From positions 2,170,001-2,234,000 of the forward strand of contig NZ_CP075523.1 in NCBI RefSeq assembly GCF_018502385.1: a DNA stretch of 64,000 nucleotides, read 5' to 3'. The notes beneath the pieces are model-generated. The model ran no database searches and was not told the DNA's origin. It saw only the letters and a program-made list of their open reading frames with translations. The stretch is from Synechococcus sp. LA31. GTDB lineage: Bacteria > Cyanobacteriota > Cyanobacteriia > PCC-6307 > Cyanobiaceae. Position 1 is the stretch's first letter. Every line of letters begins with the position of its first letter. Position numbers and translations under genes: made by a program. Shown piece by piece: positions 8,672 through 17,340 of this stretch.

Positions 8672-10462
8672 ATGGCACTGGCCTCCGGCGGACACCGGCA
8701 CTCGGGCATGCAGCAACAGCCGGCCATCCTGCTGGGGCTGGTGGTGCTGTTCGCTGCGGCGATGGTGGGCCGGCTGGGCTGGTTGCAGCTGCTGCACGGG
8801 CAGGAGAACAGGGCCCGTGCCGATGAAAACCGCATTCGCTTGCTGGCTCGCAGCCCGGTGCGCGGCCGGATCCTGGATCGCCATGGTCAGGTGCTGGTCT
8901 CGAGCCGGCTGACCTACAGCCTCTACCTCCAGCCGAAGCTGGTGAACGACCAGAGCTGGCCTGCTCTGCGGGTACGGCTCAGTCAGCTGATGGGTTTACC
9001 GGAAGCCCAGTTGGATCAGAAGCGGCGCGAGGGGCCTGGCACCCAGCGCTTTCGCATCGAGCTCGCTAGCGAACTCACCCCCCAGCAGGTGCTGCGCTTC
9101 CGCGAGCAGAGCAACAGCCTGATCGGGGCTGAGGTGGATCTGGATGTGCTGCGCAGCTATCCGCACGGCTCTTTGGGAGCCCATGCCCTGGGCTACACCC
9201 AGCCGATCACCGAGCAGGAATACAAAACCCTGGCGAAGAAGGGCTATCAGATCCGCGATCGCATCGGCCGCATTGGCCTGGAAGCGGCTTTTGAATCCCA
9301 CCTGCGCGGGGCCTGGGGCGGCCAGATGGTGGAGGTGAACGCCATGGGTGAGATCCAGCGGATCCTGGGCGACCGGCCTTCCAAGGCCGGCAAGGATCTG
9401 CTCACCACCCTCGACCTCGACCTGCAGCGCGCCGCAGAGCAGGTGCTGAAAGACAAACCCGGTGGCGCGATCGTGGCCCTTAACCCGGCCAATGGCGCGA
9501 TTCTGGCCCTGGCTAGCCGGCCTACCTTCGATCCCAACTTCTTCTCCAAGAGCGTCACCACGCAGAAGGAGTACGACGCTCTGTTCAATTCACCGGTGAA
9601 GCCGCTGCTCAGCCGAGCGATGAGCGCCTACGACCCGGGCAGCACCTGGAAGGCCGTCACGGCCATGGCGGGCATGGAGAGCGGCAAGTTTCCCCCCAGC
9701 ACCAAGCTGGTGACGCGGGGATGCATCACCTACGGCGGACATTGCTTCCCGGATCACAACGGAACTGGCTTCGGAACGATCGGCTACGAGGACGCCCTCA
9801 GCTTTTCGAGCAACACCTTCTTTTATCAAATCGGTGTGGGCGTGGGTTCGATCGCGCTGCACAACGCGGCCCTCAGCCTTGGGTTCACCAAACCCACTGG
9901 GATTGAGATCGGCTACGAGGAAAGTCGAGGTCTGGTGGGCAACGAGCGCTGGGCGGCCCAGGGCCGTGGTTGGGCCCAGCCCGGCAGCACGCCCTGGATT
10001 CCCGAAGACATGGCCAGCATGTCGATCGGGCAGTCAGTGGTGCAGATCACGCCGCTGCAGCTGGCCCGGGCCTATGCGGTGTTCGCCAATGGCGGCTATC
10101 TGATTACGCCCCATCTGGTGGATCAGGGGTTGGATTGGACGGACCCTCCCCGCCGCACCAAGGTGGCCATCAAGCCCAGCACGCTGGCCACCGTGGCCCG
10201 CGGCCTGCGCAAGGTGGTGTCCAATGGCACAGGTGCTGGCATGAATGTGCCCAACCTGCCACCGGTGGCCGGTAAGACCGGCACCGCCGAAGACAGCACC
10301 GGCGGGCCCGACCATGCCTGGTTTGCTTGCTTTGCCCCCTACCCCAATGGAGAGATTGTGGTGGTGGCCTTTGCACAAAACACACCGGGTGGTGGTTCGG
10401 TGCATGCCCTGCCGATGGCGCGGAAGGTGCTGGAGGTGTGGAATCAGCTGCGCAAGAGCTGA
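8672..10462 (+). CDS. mrdA: Penicillin-binding protein 2 (peptidoglycan D,D-transpeptidase)
   Basis: A 596-aa class B PBP. One N-terminal transmembrane helix (residues about 17-37) is followed by the dimerisation domain with RSPVRGRILDRHGQVL. The transpeptidase domain has the active-site SxxK at about Ser323 (PGSTWKAV), SxN near residue 378 (FSSNTFF) and KTG near residue 533 (AGKTGTAED). The pattern matches MrdA of the elongation machinery more than FtsI. Its 3' end overlaps the convergent sqdX by 19 bases. Confidence 0.93.
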   Translation: MALASGGHRHSGMQQQPAILLGLVVLFAAAMVGRLGWLQLLHGQENRARADENRIRLLARSPVRGRILDRHGQVLVSSRLTYSLYLQPKLVNDQSWPALRVRLSQLMGLPEAQLDQKRREGPGTQRFRIELASELTPQQVLRFREQSNSLIGAEVDLDVLRSYPHGSLGAHALGYTQPITEQEYKTLAKKGYQIRDRIGRIGLEAAFESHLRGAWGGQMVEVNAMGEIQRILGDRPSKAGKDLLTTLDLDLQRAAEQVLKDKPGGAIVALNPANGAILALASRPTFDPNFFSKSVTTQKEYDALFNSPVKPLLSRAMSAYDPGSTWKAVTAMAGMESGKFPPSTKLVTRGCITYGGHCFPDHNGTGFGTIGYEDALSFSSNTFFYQIGVGVGSIALHNAALSLGFTKPTGIEIGYEESRGLVGNERWAAQGRGWAQPGSTPWIPEDMASMSIGQSVVQITPLQLARAYAVFANGGYLITPHLVDQGLDWTDPPRRTKVAIKPSTLATVARGLRKVVSNGTGAGMNVPNLPPVAGKTGTAEDSTGGPDHAWFACFAPYPNGEIVVVAFAQNTPGGGSVHALPMARKVLEVWNQLRKS

Positions 10463-11592
10463 GGGGTGGGTTCGAGCACCTGGCGGTAGTAGCGGCGCAG
10501 CTGCTCGGTGGCCCCGGCCCAGCCCCAGCGCTCCGCTTCCTGGCGGGCGTTGCGGCGCAGTTGCTCGCGCTGGCTCGGATCACCCAGCAGGCGTAGGGCG
10601 GCGGCGGTGAGGCTGCCGGCCCCGCCATCCGTGCCGTCGGGTTCGTAGAGGCAGCCGTTCACACCATCGGTCACGATGTCGGGAATGCCACCACGGTTCG
10701 CACCCACGACCGGGCAACCGGCGGCCATCGCCTCCAACAACACCAAGCCGAGGGTTTCGGTGCTGCTGGGGAACAGGAAGGCATCGGCGCTGGCGTAGGC
10801 GCTGGCCAGCTCCTCCCCGGCCAGGTAGCCCACGAAGGTGGCAGCGCTTCCGGCAAACAGAGTTTCCAGTTGCTGGCGGAAGGGGCCATCGCCCACCAAG
10901 GCCAGGCGGGCATCAGGCAGGGCATCCAGCACGGGCCGGATCCGCTCGATCTGCTTTTCGGCCGATAGGCGGCCGATGTAGAGCAACAGCTGGCCGGTGT
11001 CGCTGCGGCCGCCCAGTAGGCGCTGGCGCATGGTGTCGCTGCGCAGCTCGGGCCGGAAGAGTTCAGTGTCGACACCGCGCTGCCATAGGGCGGTGTGTTG
11101 GATGCCCTTCTCGCTCAGCTCGGCCACCATCGCGGTGGAGGTGCAGAGGTTGAGTTGGGCTTGGTTGTGGGCGGCCTTGAGCAGTTCCCACAGCACCGGC
11201 TCGAACATGCCGAGGCCGTAGTGCTCGAGGTATTTGGGCAGATGGGTGTGATAGCTAGCTACCAGGGGGTAACCCTTGGTTTTGGCAATCCAGATGCCCC
11301 CGAGGCCGAGTACGGCTGGGTTCACCACATGCACCAGGTCAGGGTTAAACGCCTCGAGTGCATCCGACACCATCGGCCGCGGCAGGGCGAGCTTGAGCTC
11401 GGGATAGAGCGGCAGCGGCATCGCCGGTACTCCCAGCACCTGGGCACCCAGATAGGTGTCGGGCGCCCCTTCCGGGCACACGATCAGCACCTCATCACCG
11501 GCCGCCACGAGGTGCTGCACCGTTTTGGTGAGACGGGTGACGATCCCATCCACTTTGGGCAGGAAGGTTTCGGTGAAGAGAGCGATCTTCAA
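10444..11592 (-). CDS. sqdX: Sulfoquinovosyltransferase (SQDG synthase)
   Basis: A 382-aa GT4 glycosyltransferase that transfers sulfoquinovose from UDP-sulfoquinovose to diacylglycerol, the last step of sulfolipid synthesis in thylakoids. N-terminal block IALFTETFLPKVDGIVTRL and the acceptor-side motif SYHTHLPKYLEHYGLG match SqdX. The EX7E nucleotide-sugar motif is TETLGLVLLE with EAMAAGCPVVG following. It is 20 bases downstream of sqdB, and this pairing secures the assignment over other GT4 enzymes. Confidence 0.93.
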   Translation of the reverse strand: MKIALFTETFLPKVDGIVTRLTKTVQHLVAAGDEVLIVCPEGAPDTYLGAQVLGVPAMPLPLYPELKLALPRPMVSDALEAFNPDLVHVVNPAVLGLGGIWIAKTKGYPLVASYHTHLPKYLEHYGLGMFEPVLWELLKAAHNQAQLNLCTSTAMVAELSEKGIQHTALWQRGVDTELFRPELRSDTMRQRLLGGRSDTGQLLLYIGRLSAEKQIERIRPVLDALPDARLALVGDGPFRQQLETLFAGSAATFVGYLAGEELASAYASADAFLFPSSTETLGLVLLEAMAAGCPVVGANRGGIPDIVTDGVNGCLYEPDGTDGGAGSLTAAALRLLGDPSQREQLRRNARQEAERWGWAGATEQLRRYYRQVLEPTPQLLRS

Positions 11593-11612
11593 GGCAGAGG
11601 GGCCGGGTGGGA

Positions 11613-12806
11613 TCAGGCCGCCTGAATGGCAGCTTCCTGGGTTTTGGTCCAGGCGGAGATGCAGGGGATGCGGCTGCGGTCGCAGCGATCGGCAAAGCGT
11701 CCGGCGATCTCCACCACTTCCTTGAGCAGCCCGTCGTCAAGGGTGGTGGGGGTGAGGCCCAGCTCAATGAAGCAGCGGTTGTCCACGATCAGATCGTTTT
11801 CCACCGCTTCATTGCGGGGGTTGGGCAGGTGGTTGATCTCGGCGCCGGTGAGGGCAGCCACTTTCTTCGCCAGTTCACCCACCTGATGGCTTTCGGTCAT
11901 CTGGTTGAAGATCTTCACCCGTTCGGCCTTCTCTGGCGGGTTTTCCAGGGCGAGCTGCACGCACTTCACCGAGTCACGAATGTGGATGAAGGCGCGGGTC
12001 TGGCCACCAGTGCCGTGCACCGTGAGTGGATAGCCGATCGCTGCTTGCATCAGGAAGCGGTTGAGCACCGTGCCGTAATCGCCGTCGTAGTCGAAGCGGT
12101 TGGTGAGGCGCGGGTCGCGGTCGGTGGCTTCGGTGTTCGTGCCCCAAACGATGCCTTGGTGCAGATCTGTGATCCGCACTTTGTCGTTCTTGTTGTAATA
12201 GAGGAAGAGCAGCTGATCCAGCGTCTTCGTCATGTGATAGACGCTGCCCGGGCTAGCCGGGTGCAGGATCTCCTCCTCAAAGCGGGAGCCATCCGGTTGG
12301 GGCACTTCCACCTTGAGGTAACCCTCGGGGATGGTGGCGCCGCGGTGGGAGCCGTAGCCGTAGACACCCATGGTGCCGAGGTGCACCACGTGGATGTCGA
12401 GACCGCTCTCCACGATGGCGGCCAGGAGGTTGTGGGTGCCGTTGACGTTGTTATCGACGGTGTAGCGCTTGGTGGCGCTGCTCTTCATCGAATAGGGAGC
12501 AGCGCGCTGTTCGGCGAAGTGCACCACCGAATCCGGGCGCTCTGCCAGCAGCAGATCGACCAGGCGCTGATACTCATGGGCGATATCCATGTGCACGAAG
12601 CGCATGGGCTTGCCGCCGGTCTGCTCCCAAGCGGCAAGCCGATCGGGCATGGTGGCGATCGGGGTGAGCGATTCAACGGCCAGATCGATGTCGATCTTGC
12701 GGCGGCTGAGGTTGTCCACGATGACCACATCGTGGCCCTGATCGGCCAGGTTCACGGCGCAGGGCCAGCCGCAGAAGCCGTCACCGCCGAGAACGAAAAC
12801 CTTCAC
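11613..12806 (-). CDS. sqdB: UDP-sulfoquinovose synthase
   Basis: A 397-aa short-chain dehydrogenase/epimerase-type enzyme that makes UDP-sulfoquinovose from UDP-glucose and sulfite. The Rossmann motif is VLGGDGFCGWP at the N-terminus. The substrate loop FAEQRAAPYSM, the catalytic Thr region (HLGTMGVYGYG) and the YxxxK pair (VYHMTK) are all present. The length is normal for SqdB. First gene of the sqdB-sqdX pair on the minus strand. Confidence 0.96.
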   Translation of the reverse strand: MKVFVLGGDGFCGWPCAVNLADQGHDVVIVDNLSRRKIDIDLAVESLTPIATMPDRLAAWEQTGGKPMRFVHMDIAHEYQRLVDLLLAERPDSVVHFAEQRAAPYSMKSSATKRYTVDNNVNGTHNLLAAIVESGLDIHVVHLGTMGVYGYGSHRGATIPEGYLKVEVPQPDGSRFEEEILHPASPGSVYHMTKTLDQLLFLYYNKNDKVRITDLHQGIVWGTNTEATDRDPRLTNRFDYDGDYGTVLNRFLMQAAIGYPLTVHGTGGQTRAFIHIRDSVKCVQLALENPPEKAERVKIFNQMTESHQVGELAKKVAALTGAEINHLPNPRNEAVENDLIVDNRCFIELGLTPTTLDDGLLKEVVEIAGRFADRCDRSRIPCISAWTKTQEAAIQAA

Positions 12807-12874
12807 CGCTGGACTCCTGTTAGGCGAGCGACTGACCGAGCACCCGCTCCGTCAGGGCAAGCTACTACAGGGAT

Positions 12875-13042
12875 TCAGCTGATCCCCACCGCAACGCCCA
12901 GCAGAAGCAGCACCAGCACAGTGCCGCCGATGAGCATCATCCGGCTGTTGGCGCTGCTGGTTTCGCCTACCCCCATCACTTCCATGCGGGGTTCCTTCGC
13001 GAAGGCATTCAGCCTGCCGCCATCCTCTTGGGTGACCTGCAT
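12875..13042 (-). CDS. psb34: Psb34-like small membrane protein (Ssl1498 family)
   Basis: A 55-aa frame in an otherwise empty 306-base gap. It starts at ATG 13042: MQVTQEDGGRLNAFAKEP opens the protein, and one transmembrane helix closes it (LIGGTVLVLLLLGVAVGIS). The GG-RLN-FAKEP block followed by one membrane helix is the hallmark I know from Ssl1498/Psb34, a high-light-inducible-like factor that binds CP47 assembly intermediates of photosystem II. It lies 68 bases before sqdB on the same strand. No strong promoter was seen. The symbol is given by similarity only. Confidence 0.75.
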   Translation of the reverse strand: MQVTQEDGGRLNAFAKEPRMEVMGVGETSSANSRMMLIGGTVLVLLLLGVAVGIS

Positions 13043-13112
13043 CGCAATGGTGAGTCGCTCAGGCGACAGTACGAACGGTTTTTAGACCGCGCCACGGTCC
13101 CGTTCGGAAGCG

Positions 13113-13946
13113 TTACGTGCCTACTCGACCGCCGGTGGGTGAGCTGGGGTTGGCCGCGCTGCGGATGGGCAGGCGGCCGGCATGGAAGGCGGTGCGGCCA
13201 GCTTCACAGGCCATGGCCATCGCCCTGGCCATTGCTGGCGGATCGCCTGCCATGGCAATGGCGCTGTTGATCAGCAGGGCATCGGCGCCCATCTCCATCG
13301 CTTGCGCTGCCTCGCTGGGGACGCCTAGGCCGGCATCGACCACCACCGGCACGCTGGCGTTTTCGATGATCAGGGCAATGTTGGCGGCGTTGCGGATGCC
13401 CTGCCCCGAGCCGATGGGCGAGCCCAGGGGCATCACGGTGGCGCAACCGGCTTCCTCGAGACGCTTGGCCAGCAGAGGGTCGGCATTGATGTAGGGCAGC
13501 ACGGTGAAGCCTTCTTTCACCAGCTTCTCGGCGGCCTCAAGCGTGCCGATCGGATCCGGCAGCAGGTGTTTGCTGTCGGGGATCACCTCCAATTTCACAA
13601 AGGTGTTGTCTTCTTGGCCGGCGAGCTTGGCCAATTCGCGCCCCAGCCGTGCCACGCGGATCGCTTCATCGGCGGTGGCACAGCCTGCCGTGTTGGGCAG
13701 CATCCAGATGCGCTGCCAGTCGATCGCCTCCATCAGCCCCTCATGGCCTGCGGCCTGGCTCTGCACGCGCCGCACCGCCACCGTCACGATCTCGCAGTCG
13801 CTACTGGCCAGGCTGGCCTGCATCGCCTGGATGCTGGGGTATTTGCCGGTGCCGGTCATTAAGCGGCTGCGGAAGCTGCGTCCACCGATCACCAGGGCGT
13901 CGTTCGGCGTGCGGTTGAAGGCGGTCACGGCAGAGGTCTCAGCCAT
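13113..13946 (-). CDS. thiG: Thiazole synthase
   Basis: A 277-aa TIM-barrel enzyme that forms the thiazole phosphate of thiamine from deoxyxylulose phosphate, dehydroglycine and ThiS-thiocarboxylate. ThiG features are [11 protein letters not shown] near the N-terminus, the Schiff-base Lys in [24 protein letters not shown], and the phosphate-binding end [12 protein letters not shown] with [10 protein letters not shown]. The extra N-terminal 18 residues and the C-terminal tail after ANPSSPTGG are variable. The glycine oxidase ThiO, which supplies dehydroglycine, is encoded at 49.9-50.9 kb. Confidence 0.96.
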   Translation of the reverse strand: MAETSAVTAFNRTPNDALVIGGRSFRSRLMTGTGKYPSIQAMQASLASSDCEIVTVAVRRVQSQAAGHEGLMEAIDWQRIWMLPNTAGCATADEAIRVARLGRELAKLAGQEDNTFVKLEVIPDSKHLLPDPIGTLEAAEKLVKEGFTVLPYINADPLLAKRLEEAGCATVMPLGSPIGSGQGIRNAANIALIIENASVPVVVDAGLGVPSEAAQAMEMGADALLINSAIAMAGDPPAMARAMAMACEAGRTAFHAGRLPIRSAANPSSPTGGRVGT

Positions 13947-14020
13947 GCAGCGAACGTACCGCGCGGTCCTGACCGATCGCCTCTGGCCCCCTTACCCTTG
14001 GGCCACTTCTGTGCATTGCT

Positions 14021-14545
14021 GTGATCCCGCTGCTGCTGGCCGCCACGCCCCTGCCCGTGGGCAGCGCCGTTCCGTTCCAGGAACCGGCGGCTGTCGCCAC
14101 GCCGCTGTCAGAGAACTTCGGCCAGCAGGCCACGGTGCGCACCTTTGATCCCATTGCGCGGGCGGCTGAACTGGTTGGCACCATGCCTCGCCAATGGAGC
14201 GGCACCTACCAGCCCTTTGCAGGTGGCACGCCGGTGAGTGTGCAGCTGGATGTCACGGCAGTGACAGCCATCGGCCAGATGCTCGACCTGCGCGGCCAGA
14301 TGACCGTCGGCTCGGTGAGCCTGCCGGTGCAGGGCAACCTCAACGCCAGCTCTGATCAGCTCGATCTACTGCTGCTCGGGGATGTGCGTGAAGCGGGTCT
14401 CGAAGATGGAGGCCTGTTCCTAGGCCTGCAGGGCTTCACCCTGGCGGGATGGACGGCTCCGCGGCTCACCAACCCCGGCGGGCAACTGGTGCTTAACCCG
14501 GTGGGCGCTGGCGGTACGGCTCCCGCAGTTCGCGGCCTCTGGTGA
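14021..14545 (+). CDS. Conserved hypothetical protein, probably exported
   Basis: A 174-aa protein from GTG 14021. The N-terminus is hydrophobic (IPLLLAATPLPVGSAVP) and may act as a short signal peptide. The body alternates hydrophobic strands (VSVQLDVTAVTAIGQMLDL, QLDLLLLGDV), consistent with a beta-sandwich or beta-barrel, and contains RQWSGTYQPFAGG. This type is familiar from picocyanobacterial genomes but has no functional name. It is divergent from thiG with a 74-base gap. Confidence 0.65.
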   Translation: MIPLLLAATPLPVGSAVPFQEPAAVATPLSENFGQQATVRTFDPIARAAELVGTMPRQWSGTYQPFAGGTPVSVQLDVTAVTAIGQMLDLRGQMTVGSVSLPVQGNLNASSDQLDLLLLGDVREAGLEDGGLFLGLQGFTLAGWTAPRLTNPGGQLVLNPVGAGGTAPAVRGLW

Positions 14546-14557
14546 GGTTGAGCAAGC

Positions 14558-15082
14558 TCAAGCGGCGGTTCGTTCCAGCCGCTTGAGCCGCTTTTTGGCC
14601 GTGCCGTTGCTGCTGTCGAGCTCGAGCACCTTCAGGTAATTCTCCTTGGCTTCCTCTGGCTTTTGTTGCTTTTCCAAAGCGAAGGCAAGGTTGTTCAGGG
14701 CCACTGGGTAGTCGGCTTTGGCCCGTAGAGCAGCGCGGTAGTGCTTGATTGCGGCTCCGTAGTTGCTTTTGGCAGCTAAGGCAAAGCCCAGCGCGTTTTC
14801 AATCAACGCCTGGGCTTCTGCTGGTTCAGCAGCCGAGAACTTGCTCGCCAGCTTCAGGTTGTCAATCGCTTGGTCGTAGAGCCGCTTGCGCAGCTGAACC
14901 GAAGCCAGTTCGTAGAGGTCGGCGGCGGATTGGTCACCTGATTTGCTGGATTGCTCCAAGCGGATCAGGGCCAGCTCATCGCGCCGAACTCGGAGGATTT
15001 GGCGGGCTACCAACACGGCAGCCCCTCCCAAAATCACCAAAAGCCCGATCAGGTAGGCCTGTGGAAGCGAAAAATCCATCAA
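14558..15082 (-). CDS. ycf37: Ycf37-like TPR membrane protein
   Basis: A 174-aa protein with one N-terminal transmembrane helix (residues about 8-28) and then TPR units (ADLYELASVQLRKRLYDQAI, YGAAIKHYRAALRAKADYP, VALNNLAFALEKQQKPEEA). Length, anchor position and repeat number match Ycf37, a thylakoid protein that helps photosystem I assembly and stability. It follows rplT by 32 bases on the same strand. A generic anchored TPR protein is the alternative. The codon before the annotated Met is also Met. Confidence 0.7.
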   Translation of the reverse strand: MMDFSLPQAYLIGLLVILGGAAVLVARQILRVRRDELALIRLEQSSKSGDQSAADLYELASVQLRKRLYDQAIDNLKLASKFSAAEPAEAQALIENALGFALAAKSNYGAAIKHYRAALRAKADYPVALNNLAFALEKQQKPEEAKENYLKVLELDSSNGTAKKRLKRLERTAA

Positions 15083-15114
15083 CCAACCTGATCAGGCAGC
15101 GCAGAGATTAGCGG

Positions 15115-15462
15115 TCAGCTCTTGGCTGCACCCACCACAGCGGTGAAGCTGCTGGGATCCATCACAGCCAGCTGGGCCAGCATCTTGCGGTTCAGTTGCA
15201 CGTCAGCCTTCTTCAGGCCACCGATCAGCCGGCTGTAGCTCACGCCGTTCAGGCGAGCCGCTGCGTTGATGCGTGCAATCCACAGGCGACGGAAGTCGCG
15301 CTTGCGGCGGCGACGATCGCGATAGGCGTTGCAGAGGGCCTTCATCACCCGCTGGTTGGCGGTGCGGAACAGCGAGCCGTTGCCGCCGCGGAAGCCGCGG
15401 GCCAAACGCAGAATCTTGTTGCGGCGCTTACGGGCGACATTGCCCCTCTTAACGCGTGCCAT
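15115..15462 (-). CDS. rplT: 50S ribosomal protein L20
   Basis: A 115-aa, strongly basic protein. It starts with [18 protein letters not shown] and contains [19 protein letters not shown] and the [14 protein letters not shown] block of L20. L20 binds 23S rRNA early in assembly and in many bacteria represses its own operon. It is the second gene of rpmI-rplT, 45 bases after rpmI. Confidence 0.98.
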   Translation of the reverse strand: MARVKRGNVARKRRNKILRLARGFRGGNGSLFRTANQRVMKALCNAYRDRRRRKRDFRRLWIARINAAARLNGVSYSRLIGGLKKADVQLNRKMLAQLAVMDPSSFTAVVGAAKS

Positions 15463-15507
15463 CGATGGTTCTCAGAAAACGGTGAAACAGCGGGTCAGCC
15501 GGGCGAT

Positions 15508-15705
15508 TCAGCTGTAGGGGAGCATGGCGCGCACGTTGTCCGCGTCGCGCTCGTCAACCACCGCCATGGTGCCGAGGAAACGCTTGCGCTTCGGGCTTTT
15601 GTGGTCGAGCAGGTGATTGCGGAAAGCGTGGCGGCGCATGAACTTTCCGCTGCCGGTGGCTTTGAACCGCTTGGCGGCTGCTTTGCGGGTCTTGAGCTTC
15701 GGCAT
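15508..15705 (-). CDS. rpmI: 50S ribosomal protein L35
   Basis: A 65-aa protein starting [20 protein letters not shown], with [15 protein letters not shown], the standard L35 sequence. First gene of rpmI-rplT. The 93-base gap upstream, shared with the divergent SpoIID-domain gene, must hold both promoters. infC is not adjacent here. Confidence 0.98.
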   Translation of the reverse strand: MPKLKTRKAAAKRFKATGSGKFMRRHAFRNHLLDHKSPKRKRFLGTMAVVDERDADNVRAMLPYS

Positions 15706-15798
15706 TGTCTACGCGCTCGGGCACAAACGATGAGGGTACGACCTGGGAGTCCCTTCCGCCAACTCCCCCTAGGGTCGAACTGCGTCTTTGGTGATGCG

Positions 15799-17316
15799 AT
15801 GGCCACGTTGCGTGTGCTTCCAGCCCTGTTGTCACTGTCACTGTTGGTGCTCAGCGCCGGCTGCCAGGGCGCCGGGGCTGAATCGCGCACCCGTTTGCCG
15901 GTGCCTGAACCTCCAGCGGTTGATGGTCAGCGGCCCGTGCTCTGGGTGTCGTTGGCGGCACGCCTTGGGGCCGAACCCCTGCGGCTCGAGGCCGCATCGG
16001 GGGCGCTGCAACTGGTGGATGGCCGCGGTGAGCGCTTCAGCAGCGCCCGCTTGCAGCTGCGTTGGCTCTCCCAGCCCCTGGCCGACCCGGTGGAGATCCG
16101 CCGCAGCGTGATGGGACCCTTTTCAAGCTTTGAGGGGGCGGAGCAGGCGGCCCTCGCCTGGAGCCGCGCGGGCGTGACTGCCGAGGTGGCCCACCCGCGC
16201 GACTGGGAAGTGTGGGCCGCACCCGGTGCTGCTCCCCCCGAGGGTTATGCGGTGCGCCAGGTGCAGCAGCGTCTCACCCAGCAACGGGTGTTGCAGGTGC
16301 AGACCCCGGCCGGCTGGCGCAACCTTGCCTCGCCCGTGCAGCTTCAGGCCCCAGGAGGGCTCCGCTTCAAAGGTGGGGTGTTCGCCGGACCGTTCCGGCT
16401 GCAAAGCGATGCCTATGGCAGCTGGACCCTGGTGGAGCAGGTGCCCCTGGAGCGGTATCTGCAGGGGGTGGTGCCCCATGAAATCGGCGCCGGCTCACCG
16501 GCCGCTGCCCTGGCAGCCCAGGCGGTGCTGGCCCGCACCTGGGCGCTGCGTAACCAACACCGATTTTTGGTGGATGGTTACCACCTCTGTTCCGACACCC
16601 AGTGCCAGGTGTACAGCGACCCCCGCCAGGCCGGGCCGGCTGTGCGCCAGGCCGTGAGTGGGACCGCCGGCCGGGTGCTGGCCGCTGAGGGGAAGCCGAT
16701 TCACGCTGTGTATCACGCCAGCAACGGCGGTGTGAGTGCCGATGAAGATGAGGCCTGGCCCCTGCCAGAGCTCCGTTACCTGGAGCCCGCACTGGATCTA
16801 CGCACTGCCCCGCCCCAGGGAGTGAGCCTGCCGCTCGATAGCGATCAGGAGGTGGCTCTGCTGCTGGCGCGCCGCAGTGGTGTAGTGGGCGCCTCCCATC
16901 CCCTGTTCCGCTGGCGTCGCCAGCTGGATCAGGCCAGCCTGCGCCAGGGCCTGGGCGCCAGCGGTGCTGGCCTTGGATCACCGCTGAAGCCTGTGGTGCT
17001 CGAGCGCGGCCCCAGCGGCAGGGTGGTGCGCCTGGCGATCCAGGGGCCTCAGGGTCAGGTGGTGCTCGAGCGTGATGCCATCCGTCGCACCTACCGCCAG
17101 CTGCCGAGCACGTTGTTTGTTTTGCGCCCTGCCGGCGGCGGGGCTTGGAGTGTGGTGGGTGGTGGCTTTGGCCATGGCGCCGGCCTCTCGCAGGCCGGCG
17201 CCATCGATTTGGCCCGCCGCGGCTGGACGGTGGATCAGATCCTGAGCCGCTATTACCCGGGTGCCCAGCTGGTGCCGATTCAGTCGCTGGCAGGGGCCAA
17301 CGGGGGAGCCCTTTAA
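15799..17316 (+). CDS. SpoIID/LytB-domain lipoprotein
   Basis: A 505-aa product from ATG 15799. The signal peptide ends in a lipobox-like LSAGC. The SpoIID/LytB domain sits in the middle: [22 protein letters not shown] then ARTWALRNQHRF, and later HAVYHASNGGVSADEDEAW. The C-terminal GGGFGHGAGLSQAGAIDLA is the conserved end of the domain. SpoIID proteins are lytic transglycosylases on denuded glycan strands; in cyanobacteria the role is undefined but probably concerns cell wall remodelling. The N-terminal 150 residues resemble an SPOR-like or strand-rich region. It is 24 bases before the GT2 gene. Confidence 0.88.
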   Translation: MATLRVLPALLSLSLLVLSAGCQGAGAESRTRLPVPEPPAVDGQRPVLWVSLAARLGAEPLRLEAASGALQLVDGRGERFSSARLQLRWLSQPLADPVEIRRSVMGPFSSFEGAEQAALAWSRAGVTAEVAHPRDWEVWAAPGAAPPEGYAVRQVQQRLTQQRVLQVQTPAGWRNLASPVQLQAPGGLRFKGGVFAGPFRLQSDAYGSWTLVEQVPLERYLQGVVPHEIGAGSPAAALAAQAVLARTWALRNQHRFLVDGYHLCSDTQCQVYSDPRQAGPAVRQAVSGTAGRVLAAEGKPIHAVYHASNGGVSADEDEAWPLPELRYLEPALDLRTAPPQGVSLPLDSDQEVALLLARRSGVVGASHPLFRWRRQLDQASLRQGLGASGAGLGSPLKPVVLERGPSGRVVRLAIQGPQGQVVLERDAIRRTYRQLPSTLFVLRPAGGGAWSVVGGGFGHGAGLSQAGAIDLARRGWTVDQILSRYYPGAQLVPIQSLAGANGGAL

Positions 17317-17340
17317 AGTTCCACAGACCTGGAACATGTC

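Noticed and set aside
13043-13112. Small GACCG/CGGTC hairpin between thiG and the Psb34-like gene
   Set aside because: Only five base pairs and no proper T-run; not enough to call a terminator.
15196-15798. Long upstream extension of the SpoIID-domain frame across rplT and rpmI
   Set aside because: It is antisense to two ribosomal protein genes; the signal peptide and lipobox begin at ATG 15799.
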